Assembly: GCA_035712365.1 (NCBI GenBank)
Contig: DASTAW010000041.1
Location: 62,001-126,000, forward strand
DNA: 64,000 nucleotides
From: Terriglobia bacterium
GTDB taxonomy: Bacteria; Acidobacteriota; Terriglobia; UBA7540
Direction of reading: 5' to 3'
Program-made: the position numbers and the translations under genes
Part shown: one piece after another, positions 30,817 through 38,832 of the stretch
How positions within the stretch are numbered: the first letter of the stretch is position 1
Layout of the letters: each line of letters opens with the position of its first letter
The notes under the pieces: generated by a model
What the model was told of the DNA's origin: nothing
Databases searched by the model: none
The model's input: only the letters and a program-made list of their open reading frames with translations

Positions 30817-32841
30817 ATGAATCAAGTCGGAGCTGTCGGACTTATCGCCGCACTGGTATTTGCAATCTACGGGATGATCTCTGGCGCCATCGCCGGAAAA
30901 TTTCGAAGTCCTCGAATGCTGAAGAGCGCGCAGCGCGCCGTGCTGGGCTTTTTTGCAATGACCACGCTGGCAGTGGTCTCCCTCGAGTACCTTGCGCTCA
31001 CGAACGACTTCCACAACTCCTACGTCGCATCCCACTCCAGCCTCGCACTCCCCCTGGTCTATAAGATTCCTGTTCTGTGGGCGGGGCAGCAAGGCTCGCT
31101 GCTGTTCTGGACCTGGCTGCTCTCGATTTATGTCGCGCTGGCCGTCCTGCTGAACCGCAAGAAGAACCGGCAGTTGATGCCTTACATCATCGCCATCTGC
31201 ATGGGCGTGGGAACATTCTTCTCTCTGATCACATTCTGGGTTGCAAACCCCTTCGATCAGCTTTCGCTGGCAACAGCAACAGGCATTACACCCTATGCGC
31301 CCCCGGATGGAAACGGCATGGCTCCATCCCTGCAATACCATTCGATGGTGATACACCCGCCGATGCTTTATCTCGGTTACGTCGGGATGGCCATCCCGTT
31401 TGCCTTTGCCATGTCGGCGCTGCTGACGAAACAACTGGGTGACAACTGGATTCGCGTTACCCGCCGCTGGGTCATGGTGCCCTGGATGTTCCTGGGCACC
31501 GGCATCGTGCTGGGCGGACATTGGGCCTACCACGTACTCGGCTGGGGCGGATACTGGGCCTGGGACCCGGTGGAAAACGCCTCGCTGCTGCCGTGGTTGG
31601 CGGGCACAGCGTTTCTCCATTCGGTCATGATTCAGGAAAAGCGCGGCATGCTGAAAGTCTGGAACGTGGTCCTGATCATCCTGACTTTCTTCCTGTCCAT
31701 CTTTGGAACGTTCCTGACCCGCAGCGGCATCATCTCTTCCGTCCACGCATTCGCGCAGTCCAATATAGGCCCATGGTTCTCCGTATTTCTAGCCATCATC
31801 GCGGCGTTTTCGCTGACGGCGCTTTTCCTGCGCCTGGACTTCCTGAAAACCGAGAACCGGCTGGACTCTGTCGCCTCGCGCGAAAGCGGATTCCTGTTTA
31901 ACAACTGGATCTTGCTGGCCGCCGTGCTTGCGGTGCTATGGGGCACTATCTTTCCGATCGTCTCCAAAGCCATTCAGGGCGTCACCGTGACCGTCGGACC
32001 GCCTTTCTTCAACAAGGTGATGGTCCCTATCGGATTGCTGCTGTTGTTCCTGACGGGTGCCGGACCGCTGCTGGCCTGGAGGAAAACCTCGTTCCAGAGC
32101 ATCAAGCGCAATTTCACCGTTCCCCTGATTTTTGCGGCCATAGTGGGCGGAATCCTGTTTTTCGCGGGCGTTCATCGCCTCTACACGTGGATGTCTCTCT
32201 TCCTGTGCGCTTTTGTTGCCGCAAGCATCGTCGGCGAGTTTTACAAAGGCGCCCGCACGCGAATGAAATCCACTCGGGAGAATTTTTTTGCCTCCGTCTA
32301 CAACCTGACCATGCGGAACACGCGCCGTTACGGCGGATACATCGTCCACTTCGGCATCGTTTTAATCTTTGTGGGGTTCGCCGGACAGGCCTTCCGGTTT
32401 GAAACGCAGGGGCTGATGGGCCCCGGTGATCTGTTGAGGGCAAAGGATTATCTGCTCCGGTGTGAAAGCATCGACACCGGTCAGAAGGCAAACTACCAAT
32501 ATGAGACCGTTGCGTTGAGTGTGACGAAAGACGGGCACGCCTTGACCGTGATGCATCCGCAAAAACGCTTCTTCCTTGCGGAGCAGGAATCGCTCAGCCA
32601 TGTTGCGTTGCATTCCACCCTGGCGCAGGACCTTTACGTTGTCATGGCGGGCCAGGACCCGGGTTCGGACAAGGCTATCATCCACGTCATCATCAACCCT
32701 CTGGTGCAGTGGGTGTGGATAGGCGGCATCATCGTCCTTCTGGGGACCCTGTTGGCCCTGGTACCGAGCAGCATTGAACGCCAAATGGCCGATCTCCACA
32801 AAGGTCGGGAGGAACTTGCCGAAGCGCATCATGTCAGCTAA
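30817..32841 (+). CDS. ccmF: Cytochrome c maturation heme lyase CcmF
   Basis: CcmF takes heme from CcmE and attaches it to apocytochrome c in the periplasm. The 674-residue polytopic protein carries the heme-handling WWD domain as WGGYWAWDPVENAS near residues 244-258, conserved histidines (HSMVIHPPMLYLGY, GGHWAYHVLG) and about 15 predicted membrane segments. Length and motifs are typical. The stop overlaps the ccmH start (ATGTCAGCTAA), which supports translational coupling. Confidence 0.94.
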   Translation: MNQVGAVGLIAALVFAIYGMISGAIAGKFRSPRMLKSAQRAVLGFFAMTTLAVVSLEYLALTNDFHNSYVASHSSLALPLVYKIPVLWAGQQGSLLFWTWLLSIYVALAVLLNRKKNRQLMPYIIAICMGVGTFFSLITFWVANPFDQLSLATATGITPYAPPDGNGMAPSLQYHSMVIHPPMLYLGYVGMAIPFAFAMSALLTKQLGDNWIRVTRRWVMVPWMFLGTGIVLGGHWAYHVLGWGGYWAWDPVENASLLPWLAGTAFLHSVMIQEKRGMLKVWNVVLIILTFFLSIFGTFLTRSGIISSVHAFAQSNIGPWFSVFLAIIAAFSLTALFLRLDFLKTENRLDSVASRESGFLFNNWILLAAVLAVLWGTIFPIVSKAIQGVTVTVGPPFFNKVMVPIGLLLLFLTGAGPLLAWRKTSFQSIKRNFTVPLIFAAIVGGILFFAGVHRLYTWMSLFLCAFVAASIVGEFYKGARTRMKSTRENFFASVYNLTMRNTRRYGGYIVHFGIVLIFVGFAGQAFRFETQGLMGPGDLLRAKDYLLRCESIDTGQKANYQYETVALSVTKDGHALTVMHPQKRFFLAEQESLSHVALHSTLAQDLYVVMAGQDPGSDKAIIHVIINPLVQWVWIGGIIVLLGTLLALVPSSIERQMADLHKGREELAEAHHVS

Positions 32842-33310
32842 GCGGCTTGTGAAAATTCTTGTGCTGAGTTTCGCTCTGGTCAATGTGGCCATGGCCGCTC
32901 AGAGCTCTGCGGACATTGAGAAGGGCATCGGGGACCAGGTTTACTGCATGTGTGGCGGGTGCGTCACCAGCCTGAACACTTGCCCTATGCAGTTTTGCGA
33001 AGTGAAGGAGGGAATGCACTCAATCATACGGGCGGATCTGGAGCAAGGCAAGACAGAGCCGGAGATCCTCCAGGACCTTGTCAACCGCTACGGAGAAAAG
33101 GTGCTGGCAGCTCCGCCCGCGCGCGGCTTTAATCTGGCGGCATGGCTCCTTCCGGGCGTAGGACTCCTGATTGGCCTGTTTCTGGCCATCACCGTTGTCC
33201 GAAGATGGCGCAGGCCGGCGGCCGAGGCAGCGGCTCCGGCGGGAGCGCCTCCAGTGGATGAAAACATCCTTAGCGCAGTTGAAGAGGAAATGAAGAAGTA
33301 CGCCGACTGA
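32831..33310 (+). CDS. ccmH: CcmH-like thiol protein with CxCxxC motif
   Basis: CcmH normally holds apocytochrome c thiols reduced, through an LRCxxC motif. The 159-residue product has a signal or anchor helix (about residues 5-22), then C39-M-C41-G-G-C44, with extra cysteines C51 and C56, and a second membrane helix near 108-130. The EPEILQDLVNRYGEKVLAAP segment matches the CcmH family. The overlapping CxCxxC arrangement with two more cysteines differs from the canonical motif. ATG 32831 overlaps the ccmF stop. A single domain is present; the C-terminal CcmI part is a separate gene here. Confidence 0.85.
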   Translation: MSAKRLVKILVLSFALVNVAMAAQSSADIEKGIGDQVYCMCGGCVTSLNTCPMQFCEVKEGMHSIIRADLEQGKTEPEILQDLVNRYGEKVLAAPPARGFNLAAWLLPGVGLLIGLFLAITVVRRWRRPAAEAAAPAGAPPVDENILSAVEEEMKKYAD

Positions 33311-33352
33311 TCTGCTGTTCCCGGTTGACCGTCGAAGGGCGAAGGTAACAAA

Positions 33353-33805
33353 GTGGAATTGGGAGTTGCAATCCTGCTAGTGATCGGCCTGGCCGTGTTT
33401 ACGGTCACGCCTTTGCTTGCTCCAGACGGCCCCTCCGAAGACGCCTTGCCCATCGATGTCACACCGCTCGCCGACTTGAAACGCCGCCGGATGGTGGTCT
33501 ATGAAAACATCAAGGACCTGGAGTTTGAATATAAGGCCGGAAAAGTTTCGAACGAGGATTACAACACCCTCCGGGAAAATCACCTGGCTGAAGCCGCACA
33601 GTTGATGCTGGCTTCTCAGGAGCAGGAAGAAATCACGGAACACGATCTGATGATCGAGAGGCAGGTTGCGGAGCGGCGCGCACAGAAGAAGGCTCGGCAT
33701 CCGGACCCCTACGTCTGCCCTGAATGCGAGTTCGAAAACCCGCTGCCGGTGAAATTCTGCGGGAACTGCGGCAAAGAACTCCCCAAGCGGACTCGTGGAA
33801 AGTAG
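33353..33805 (+). CDS. CcmI-like protein with zinc ribbon
   Basis: The 150-residue product has an N-terminal membrane helix (about residues 3-22), a helical region with DLEFEYKAGKVSNEDY (about residues 56-71), and a C-terminal zinc ribbon (CPEC...CGNC). The helical part with the preceding helix recalls CcmI and SHOCT-like hairpins. Position after ccmH supports a CcmI-like role in presenting apocytochrome, but the zinc ribbon is not part of classical CcmI. Start is GTG 33353 after a GAAGG ribosome site. Function is inferred from context. Confidence 0.65.
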   Translation: MELGVAILLVIGLAVFTVTPLLAPDGPSEDALPIDVTPLADLKRRRMVVYENIKDLEFEYKAGKVSNEDYNTLRENHLAEAAQLMLASQEQEEITEHDLMIERQVAERRAQKKARHPDPYVCPECEFENPLPVKFCGNCGKELPKRTRGK

Positions 33806-33863
33806 GCGGGCCCGAATTGCCGGTTCGTCCCCGGCGCCTTGCAGAGTGGAATCCTTGCACAAA

Positions 33864-35114
33864 ATGAAAAGAAGAACGACATTTACTGGCCTGATGGTCC
33901 TGGCAGTACTCTGCGTGCTTTCAAGTGCTTCCATCCCATGTTTCGCCGTCAGGATTCAGGGGCAGGTCTCGAACGGCACAACCCAGCGGCCGCTGGCGCG
34001 CCAGAAGGTGCAGATGATCAGCCCGCGAGGCGGCATGGCTGTGGTGGGTGAAGCCACCACCGACGCAACCGGCCATTTTGCAATCGACGACAGTCAGCTT
34101 GGCGCCAACGGGTTTTATCTGATTCAGGCGACCTTCCAGGGCGTGGACTACCACGCGCCGGTGCAGTTCGGTCCCAACGGAGATGCAGTCGTCAACATTA
34201 CGGCCTATGAATCTACCGGCAAAGAACCTGAGCTTCGAATCCATTCCGCGCGTGTTATTGTTCGCGCGGAAGGCCCGCAGGCGCACATTCAGGAACTCTA
34301 TGCGGTCGATAACCCGGCCCGGAAAGCTTATACAAATTCCAAGGGGACCTTCAGGTTCCACATCGCACCCGGGGTGGGCAGCCCGACCGTTGCCGCCGTC
34401 GGGTTGATGAACATGCCCCTGCCCCAGAACCCTGAGAAGGGGAAGCAGCCAGGCGATTTCTATATCACTTACGCCTTGAAGCCGGGCAGGAATGTGATAA
34501 TGGTGGCGTATGATGCGGATTACGGTGGGAAGCAGCTTAATCTGGATGACAGCGTTGCGTATCCAATTGCGCAGATGCAGCTCTTTGTGGTTCCCGCTAC
34601 CCTGACCGTAAACTCCAAGCTGTTCACTGCCGCCGGCCAGGATTCCGAGACTGGCGCGCAGATCTATGAAGCGAGCGATTTGAAGGCCAGCTCCGCGTTC
34701 GCAGCACAACTGGCCGGAGAACCCGCAGCGGGCACTGAGGAGGCCGCCGCCGACCAGCCGCAGCAACAAACCCAGGTCAAGACCGTTCCAGATTCGATTA
34801 CGTCGGTAGGCGTCCCTCTCCTGCTCTGCTTCTTGCTGGTCTTATTGTGGGCGCTGGGAATTCGAGCATCCAAGGAATGGCCCCGCTGGAAAGCCAGGCA
34901 ACAGGGCAGTCCTGTACAGAAGCAGTTTCGAGCCAGGTTGGACACTTTGATAAACTCCATTGCGGATCTCGACGAACTGTATGCCTCCGGCAAAGTACCG
35001 GAAAAGCAATACTGGAAGGAACGCCTGGAACTGAAAGCGAAGGCAGTGGCTATCCTGAAAGCAGGACCTTCCGCGAAATCCAAGCCTTATGTCTCCCGGG
35101 GATCACGTCAATAA
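33864..35114 (+). CDS. Exported protein with carboxypeptidase-regulatory domain, C-terminal membrane helix and CcmI-like hairpin
   Basis: The 416-residue product has a signal peptide, then a carboxypeptidase-regulatory/Ig-like beta domain (VRIQGQVSNGTTQRPL...GHFAID), a longer beta region (about residues 110-270), a Gln/Ala/Glu-rich linker, and a membrane helix near residues 315-340. The cytoplasmic tail has DLDELYASGKVPEKQY, strikingly like DLEFEYKAGKVSNEDY of the preceding CcmI-like protein. The gene is unknown in classical ccm operons. Its stop overlaps the ccmA start by 26 bases, so it belongs to the operon. Start ATG 33864 follows GAGTGGAA. A role in cytochrome c maturation is inferred only from position. 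Confidence 0.7.
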   Translation: MKRRTTFTGLMVLAVLCVLSSASIPCFAVRIQGQVSNGTTQRPLARQKVQMISPRGGMAVVGEATTDATGHFAIDDSQLGANGFYLIQATFQGVDYHAPVQFGPNGDAVVNITAYESTGKEPELRIHSARVIVRAEGPQAHIQELYAVDNPARKAYTNSKGTFRFHIAPGVGSPTVAAVGLMNMPLPQNPEKGKQPGDFYITYALKPGRNVIMVAYDADYGGKQLNLDDSVAYPIAQMQLFVVPATLTVNSKLFTAAGQDSETGAQIYEASDLKASSAFAAQLAGEPAAGTEEAAADQPQQQTQVKTVPDSITSVGVPLLLCFLLVLLWALGIRASKEWPRWKARQQGSPVQKQFRARLDTLINSIADLDELYASGKVPEKQYWKERLELKAKAVAILKAGPSAKSKPYVSRGSRQ

Positions 35115-35823
35115 GCCGGCGCTGGAAGTCCGCAACGTTACGAAGTTCTTTGGCGACCTTGCTGCCCTGAAGGAAGTCACACTGGGCATCCGTTGCGGCG
35201 AGTCATCTCTGCTTTACGGCCCGAATGGCGCAGGCAAAACCACTCTTCTGCGCATGCTGGCCTCACTCGCGCGACCCAGTTCCGGCGAGGTCCTCTTTGC
35301 CGGCAAAAACATCGAGCATGACGGAGCAGGCGCCAAAGCGGCGATCGGATTTGTTTCGCATGCCACGTTTCTTTATGGAGAGCTGACGGTCCGTGAAAAC
35401 CTGAGGTTTTTTGGAAGGCTGTTCAGTTTGAGCGATCTTGAAAAGCGCATTGACGCTGCGCTCGAGATATTTGACATGCGGCCGCGTGAGAATGTTTTTG
35501 CTCGAGATCTTTCTCGCGGGCTGCAGCAGCGGGCATCGTTGGCGCGCGCCTTTCTCCACGACCCGGACTTTGTTATTCTCGACGAACCGTTCACGGGCCT
35601 GGATCATGAGTCGGTGAAGAAGCTCGAGGAGCTGCTTCTGCGCCTGCCGGAACAGGGGAAGGCCCTGCTTTTTTCCACACACGATTTCGAGCAGGGGGCC
35701 GCGCTGGCTACACGTCTGATATCGCTCAAGGCGGGCCGCGTTCGCTATAACGGCCCTCTCGGCGAAGCGCCGTTCAAGGCCCTTGGGATCATGCGGGCCA
35801 GCGGGCCGGGTGGCGATGAATAG
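35089..35823 (+). CDS. ccmA: Cytochrome c maturation ABC ATPase CcmA
   Basis: CcmA is the ATPase of the CcmABCD complex that releases holo-CcmE. The 244-residue product has Walker A GPNGAGKTT near residues 44-52, the ABC signature DLSRGLQQRASLARAFLHDP with Walker B FVILDEPFTGLD, and an H-loop STHDFEQG. Motifs are intact. The start overlaps the preceding gene; the stop overlaps the ccmB start (GATGAATAG). The sequence fits CcmA best because of its position beside ccmB and ccmC. Confidence 0.92.
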   Translation: MSPGDHVNKPALEVRNVTKFFGDLAALKEVTLGIRCGESSLLYGPNGAGKTTLLRMLASLARPSSGEVLFAGKNIEHDGAGAKAAIGFVSHATFLYGELTVRENLRFFGRLFSLSDLEKRIDAALEIFDMRPRENVFARDLSRGLQQRASLARAFLHDPDFVILDEPFTGLDHESVKKLEELLLRLPEQGKALLFSTHDFEQGAALATRLISLKAGRVRYNGPLGEAPFKALGIMRASGPGGDE

Positions 35824-36493
35824 CCTGACCATCATCTGGAGTATTGTGCTCAAAGACCTTCGCGTGGAGTGGAGAAACCGTGAGACTCTGGCCTCCATGT
35901 GCGTTTTTGGCCTGCTCATCATCTTCCTTTTCAATTTTGCTTTTGAAACCGCGCGCGAAGAGACGCTGCGGTTGCTGCCAGCCGTGCTGTGGGTGGCGAT
36001 TGCCTTTGCGGGAGTGCTGGGGTTTAACCGGTCGTTCGCTTCGGAGCGCGAAAACTCCTGCCTGGAAGGCATGACGCTGGCCCCTGTAGACCCCAGCATG
36101 ATTTTCGTGGGCAAGATGCTGGCCAACCTGCTTTTCCTGGGGATTGCCGAAGTGGTGATGGCGTTCGCAGCCACTCTATGGTTCAACTTTTCTTTTTTGC
36201 CGGCCCTCGGCCAGTTGCTGCTGATTGCTTTCTTCGGGACGCTGGGCTACGCGGCGCTCGGGACCATCTTTGGGGCCATCGCAGCCAACACGCGCATGCG
36301 TGAAGTGATGCTGACCGTGCTCCAGTTTCCCGTCGCTTTCTGGATTCTGATGCTTTCCATCGACTCGACCAGCAGCGCCATGCGCGGTGATCCGGGCGGC
36401 AACTGGGTTGGCGGCGTGGCCAGAGTGGCAGGCATCAGCGTGGTCTTCACGGTTGCCTCATTCCTGCTTTTTGAATACGTTCTGGAGGAGTAG
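35816..36493 (+). CDS. ccmB: Cytochrome c maturation membrane protein CcmB
   Basis: The 225-residue protein has about six membrane helices and the CcmB-like segments VLKDLRVEWRNRETL near the start and VLQFPVAFWIL. CcmB is the membrane partner of CcmA. ATG 35816 overlaps ccmA by eight bases; an upstream in-frame GTG at 35810 is also possible. The 48-base gap to ccmC still suggests one transcript. Confidence 0.88.
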   Translation: MNSLTIIWSIVLKDLRVEWRNRETLASMCVFGLLIIFLFNFAFETAREETLRLLPAVLWVAIAFAGVLGFNRSFASERENSCLEGMTLAPVDPSMIFVGKMLANLLFLGIAEVVMAFAATLWFNFSFLPALGQLLLIAFFGTLGYAALGTIFGAIAANTRMREVMLTVLQFPVAFWILMLSIDSTSSAMRGDPGGNWVGGVARVAGISVVFTVASFLLFEYVLEE

Positions 36494-36541
36494 GCTGTTC
36501 GATGCGTGGCCGATGAGGATAACGAGTTACAGGGACTTTGA

Positions 36542-37240
36542 ATGATCAGAAAATTTCCATTGCGTCTGCATTCCGCGCTCACATTTGCAGGCCTGGTTGT
36601 GGCGCTCTACATGATCTTTCTCTATGCCCCGGAAGAAATGACCATGGGAGAAGTGCAGAGGATCTTCTATATTCACGTTCCCGCGGCCTGGGTATCTTTG
36701 ATGGGATTCTCGATTATTTTCGTAGCCAGCATCGTCTACCTGTGGAAGCGCGCCCAGTTTGCGGATGAATTGGCCCATGCCACGGCTGAAGTGGGATTCA
36801 TATTCTGCACCTGCGTGCTGGTGACCGGTCCGTTGTGGGCCAAGCCGGCCTGGGGCATCTGGTGGACGTGGGATCCGCGTCTGACATTGACTTTCCTTCT
36901 CTGGCTGCTCTATGTGGCTTACCTAATGCTGAGAAGTTATCTGGTCAACCCCGGGCGGGCGGCCAACCTTTGCGCCGTGGTGGGGATTATCGGTTTCGTG
37001 GACGTGCTCATCGATTATATGGCCATCCGGTGGTGGCGGACGCAGCACCCACAGCCGGTTATTCTGGGTGGGCCCGGGTCAGGACTGGATCCCCGCATGC
37101 TGGCCACTCTCCTGGTTAGCTTAGGAACATTTACGCTTCTGTTCTTTCTGCTGGTCCGCATTCGCCTGGGCCTGGCGGGGTTACGAAGGGAGCTCAGCGA
37201 GATTCGCCGCACTCTGGCTTTTAGAACTTCGGAGGATTAG
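36542..37240 (+). CDS. ccmC: Heme exporter/handling protein CcmC
   Basis: CcmC binds heme through its WWD domain and loads it onto CcmE. The 232-residue protein has about six membrane helices, the WWD domain WGIWWTWDPRLT near residues 104-115, and conserved histidines in FYIHVPAAW and HATAEVG. A longer basic C-terminal tail is present (LRRELSEIRRTLAFR). It starts with ATG 36542 and is followed by ccmD within 3 bases. Confidence 0.92.
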   Translation: MIRKFPLRLHSALTFAGLVVALYMIFLYAPEEMTMGEVQRIFYIHVPAAWVSLMGFSIIFVASIVYLWKRAQFADELAHATAEVGFIFCTCVLVTGPLWAKPAWGIWWTWDPRLTLTFLLWLLYVAYLMLRSYLVNPGRAANLCAVVGIIGFVDVLIDYMAIRWWRTQHPQPVILGGPGSGLDPRMLATLLVSLGTFTLLFFLLVRIRLGLAGLRRELSEIRRTLAFRTSED

Positions 37241-37242
37241 CC

Positions 37243-37413
37243 GTGGTTAACAAATACCTCTTTCTGGCATATGCGTTTGTCTGGCTGATTTTCATGCTGT
37301 ACGCGTGGAACCTGAGCCGGCGGCAGGATCGCCTGAAAAGAGAGCTGGACGAAGTGAAGAACAAGGTTGCCGAATCCACTCCCGCTGCCGCCTCAGGGAA
37401 TTCAACTTCCTGA
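37243..37413 (+). CDS. ccmD: CcmD-like small membrane protein
   Basis: This 56-residue protein begins with GTG at 37243, after GGAGGATTAGCC. It has a single membrane helix (KYLFLAYAFVWLIFMLYAWN) followed by a basic amphipathic helix (LSRRQDRLKRELDEVKNK). This topology and position directly after ccmC match CcmD, which stabilises CcmABC and aids release of holo-CcmE. It is easily missed by gene finders because of its size and GTG start. Confidence 0.8.
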   Translation: MVNKYLFLAYAFVWLIFMLYAWNLSRRQDRLKRELDEVKNKVAESTPAAASGNSTS

Positions 37414-37603
37414 TCCCCGTCGCACTGCCCCTTCTCCACCTGATGATCGAGGGCCGAACCTCTTCGGTCCGGCAGCCTTTGCGCGCGTCACTGCACTTAC
37501 TGGGCGGAATGCTGGCACGGCGTCATTGTCCAGGTTCCAAGGCCATAGTTGCAGCAGGGGCGCATGCCTCGTACGCCCCTTCTGCAGAATAAGCCATCCA
37601 TTC

Positions 37604-38335
37604 CTATTGCGCAGTGAACGAGGCCGGAGCGGTCAGTTTGAACGTTATTGCGGTTTCGGCCGGAAGTTTAATCTCTTGCTTCCCGGTAGCGTATGCCGCC
37701 CCGGTACCGCCCGCTGCTCCGGCCAGGCCCCCGATAGCGGCACCCTTGCCTCCGCCAGCAATTCCCCCGATCAGAGCTCCCACGCCAGCGCCGCCGCCGC
37801 CCATTAGAATATTCCGTTTTTTGTGAGATTTCCCGGCGACGCCCCAGGTCTGGGTAGAGACCGAAACCTGCTGGCCCCCGGTCGGAGTGATGGACGTCAG
37901 CATCAGGGATATTTCCGCAGGCCGCTTGAGCCGTCCTGAGCTCACCACATTGGTTACACGGCCGCCAACCGAGCTTCCCTGGGGCGCAACGGTAACGCCG
38001 TTGACCGCCAGTGGCTCCGCCAGCGTTCCACTAAAAGTGCTGCCAGGAGCCGTCGTGCCCGTATTGAGCCCTGTGGAGAGCAGGATGTGGACTGAAGTGC
38101 CGGCGGGAACTGTAACCGTCTTAGGGGCGGCAGCAGCTTGCGCAGCTTCGCCCGATTGCGAAGTTGCGCGCCGATGTTTAAGCGGGCTCGGTTGTGCCGG
38201 CTGGCCCGAAGCTGCTGCTGTGCTCTCCTGGGCGGGTTCGGAATTGTCCGTCTGGTTAGTGGCGGATTGGCAGCCAACCATGACAGCGAGTGTGAACGCA
38301 ATGGCCAGGGTTTGGATCGTTCTTTTGGTGTTCAA
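37604..38335 (-). CDS. Lipoprotein with Gly-rich (glycine-zipper-like) segment, TTG start
   Basis: The 243-residue product starts with TTG 38335, chosen because a GGAGG lies just upstream (38341-38346 on the plus strand) and the signal IQTLAIAFTLAVMVGC follows with a lipobox. A Gln/Ser/Ala-rich linker leads to a beta domain (VTVPAGTSVHILLSTGLNTG...GTLAEPLAVNGVTVAPQG) and a Gly/Ala-rich segment resembling glycine zippers (GGGGAGVGALIGGIAGGGKG), then a short C-terminal strand. It is probably an outer-membrane-associated envelope protein. Convergent with the ccm operon; function unknown. Confidence 0.75.
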   Translation of the reverse strand: MNTKRTIQTLAIAFTLAVMVGCQSATNQTDNSEPAQESTAAASGQPAQPSPLKHRRATSQSGEAAQAAAAPKTVTVPAGTSVHILLSTGLNTGTTAPGSTFSGTLAEPLAVNGVTVAPQGSSVGGRVTNVVSSGRLKRPAEISLMLTSITPTGGQQVSVSTQTWGVAGKSHKKRNILMGGGGAGVGALIGGIAGGGKGAAIGGLAGAAGGTGAAYATGKQEIKLPAETAITFKLTAPASFTAQ

Positions 38336-38641
38336 TTGATTCCTCCAACACAGGCTTGCGGCCTGCTTTGTTTGGCGTCTTTGGCGTCCCCTCCGCATGA
38401 GGCCAACTTCCTCATACCGGCTCAGATACTTCACGAAAGGGTAAACAATTGGTCGAAAAAAAGCAAGCACCTGAGGATTTCCTTTGATTCCACAAGCGCT
38501 TGCCGGCGCAGTAGGTCATGCGTTATGTTTGCCTCACAATGCTCAGCGCCCAAAGGCATCGACGGATACCGGCTCTGCGTGTTAGGCTAAATGAGTTGCG
38601 AATTCCGCTTCGAATCCAGACAAGCGGTTTCATGACATTTT
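38336..38641. other. 306-base intergenic region between lipoprotein and SRP RNA
   Basis: It must hold the promoters for the minus-strand lipoprotein gene and the SRP RNA. No good -35/-10 pair was found and no conserved structure was recognised. No gene is called. Confidence 0.5.
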
Positions 38642-38745
38642 CAGACTTCGGGCCCTGTGCAACGGATGTTCGTGAACCCCGCCAGGTCCGGAAGGAAGCA
38701 ACGGTAGCGAGCCGCTCTGTGTGCCGCAGATCAACCCGAAGTCTG
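38642..38745 (+). ncRNA. ffs: Signal recognition particle RNA (4.5S-type)
   Basis: The 104-base RNA contains the universally conserved apical region GTGAACCCCGCCAGG, followed by GGAAGGAAGCAACGGTAGC. The ends CAGACTTCGGG (38642-38652) and CCCGAAGTCTG (38735-38745) pair to form the basal stem. It would bind Ffh to target membrane proteins. Its position just before dnaX is common in bacteria. Confidence 0.95.
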
Positions 38746-38832
38746 ACCAATGCTCTGGACCAGGGACGCGGACGCCGCCGAGTGAGCTAAGGGTCCCCAA
38801 ATTATCATCCTCTGGCCTCAACCTCAGTTGTT

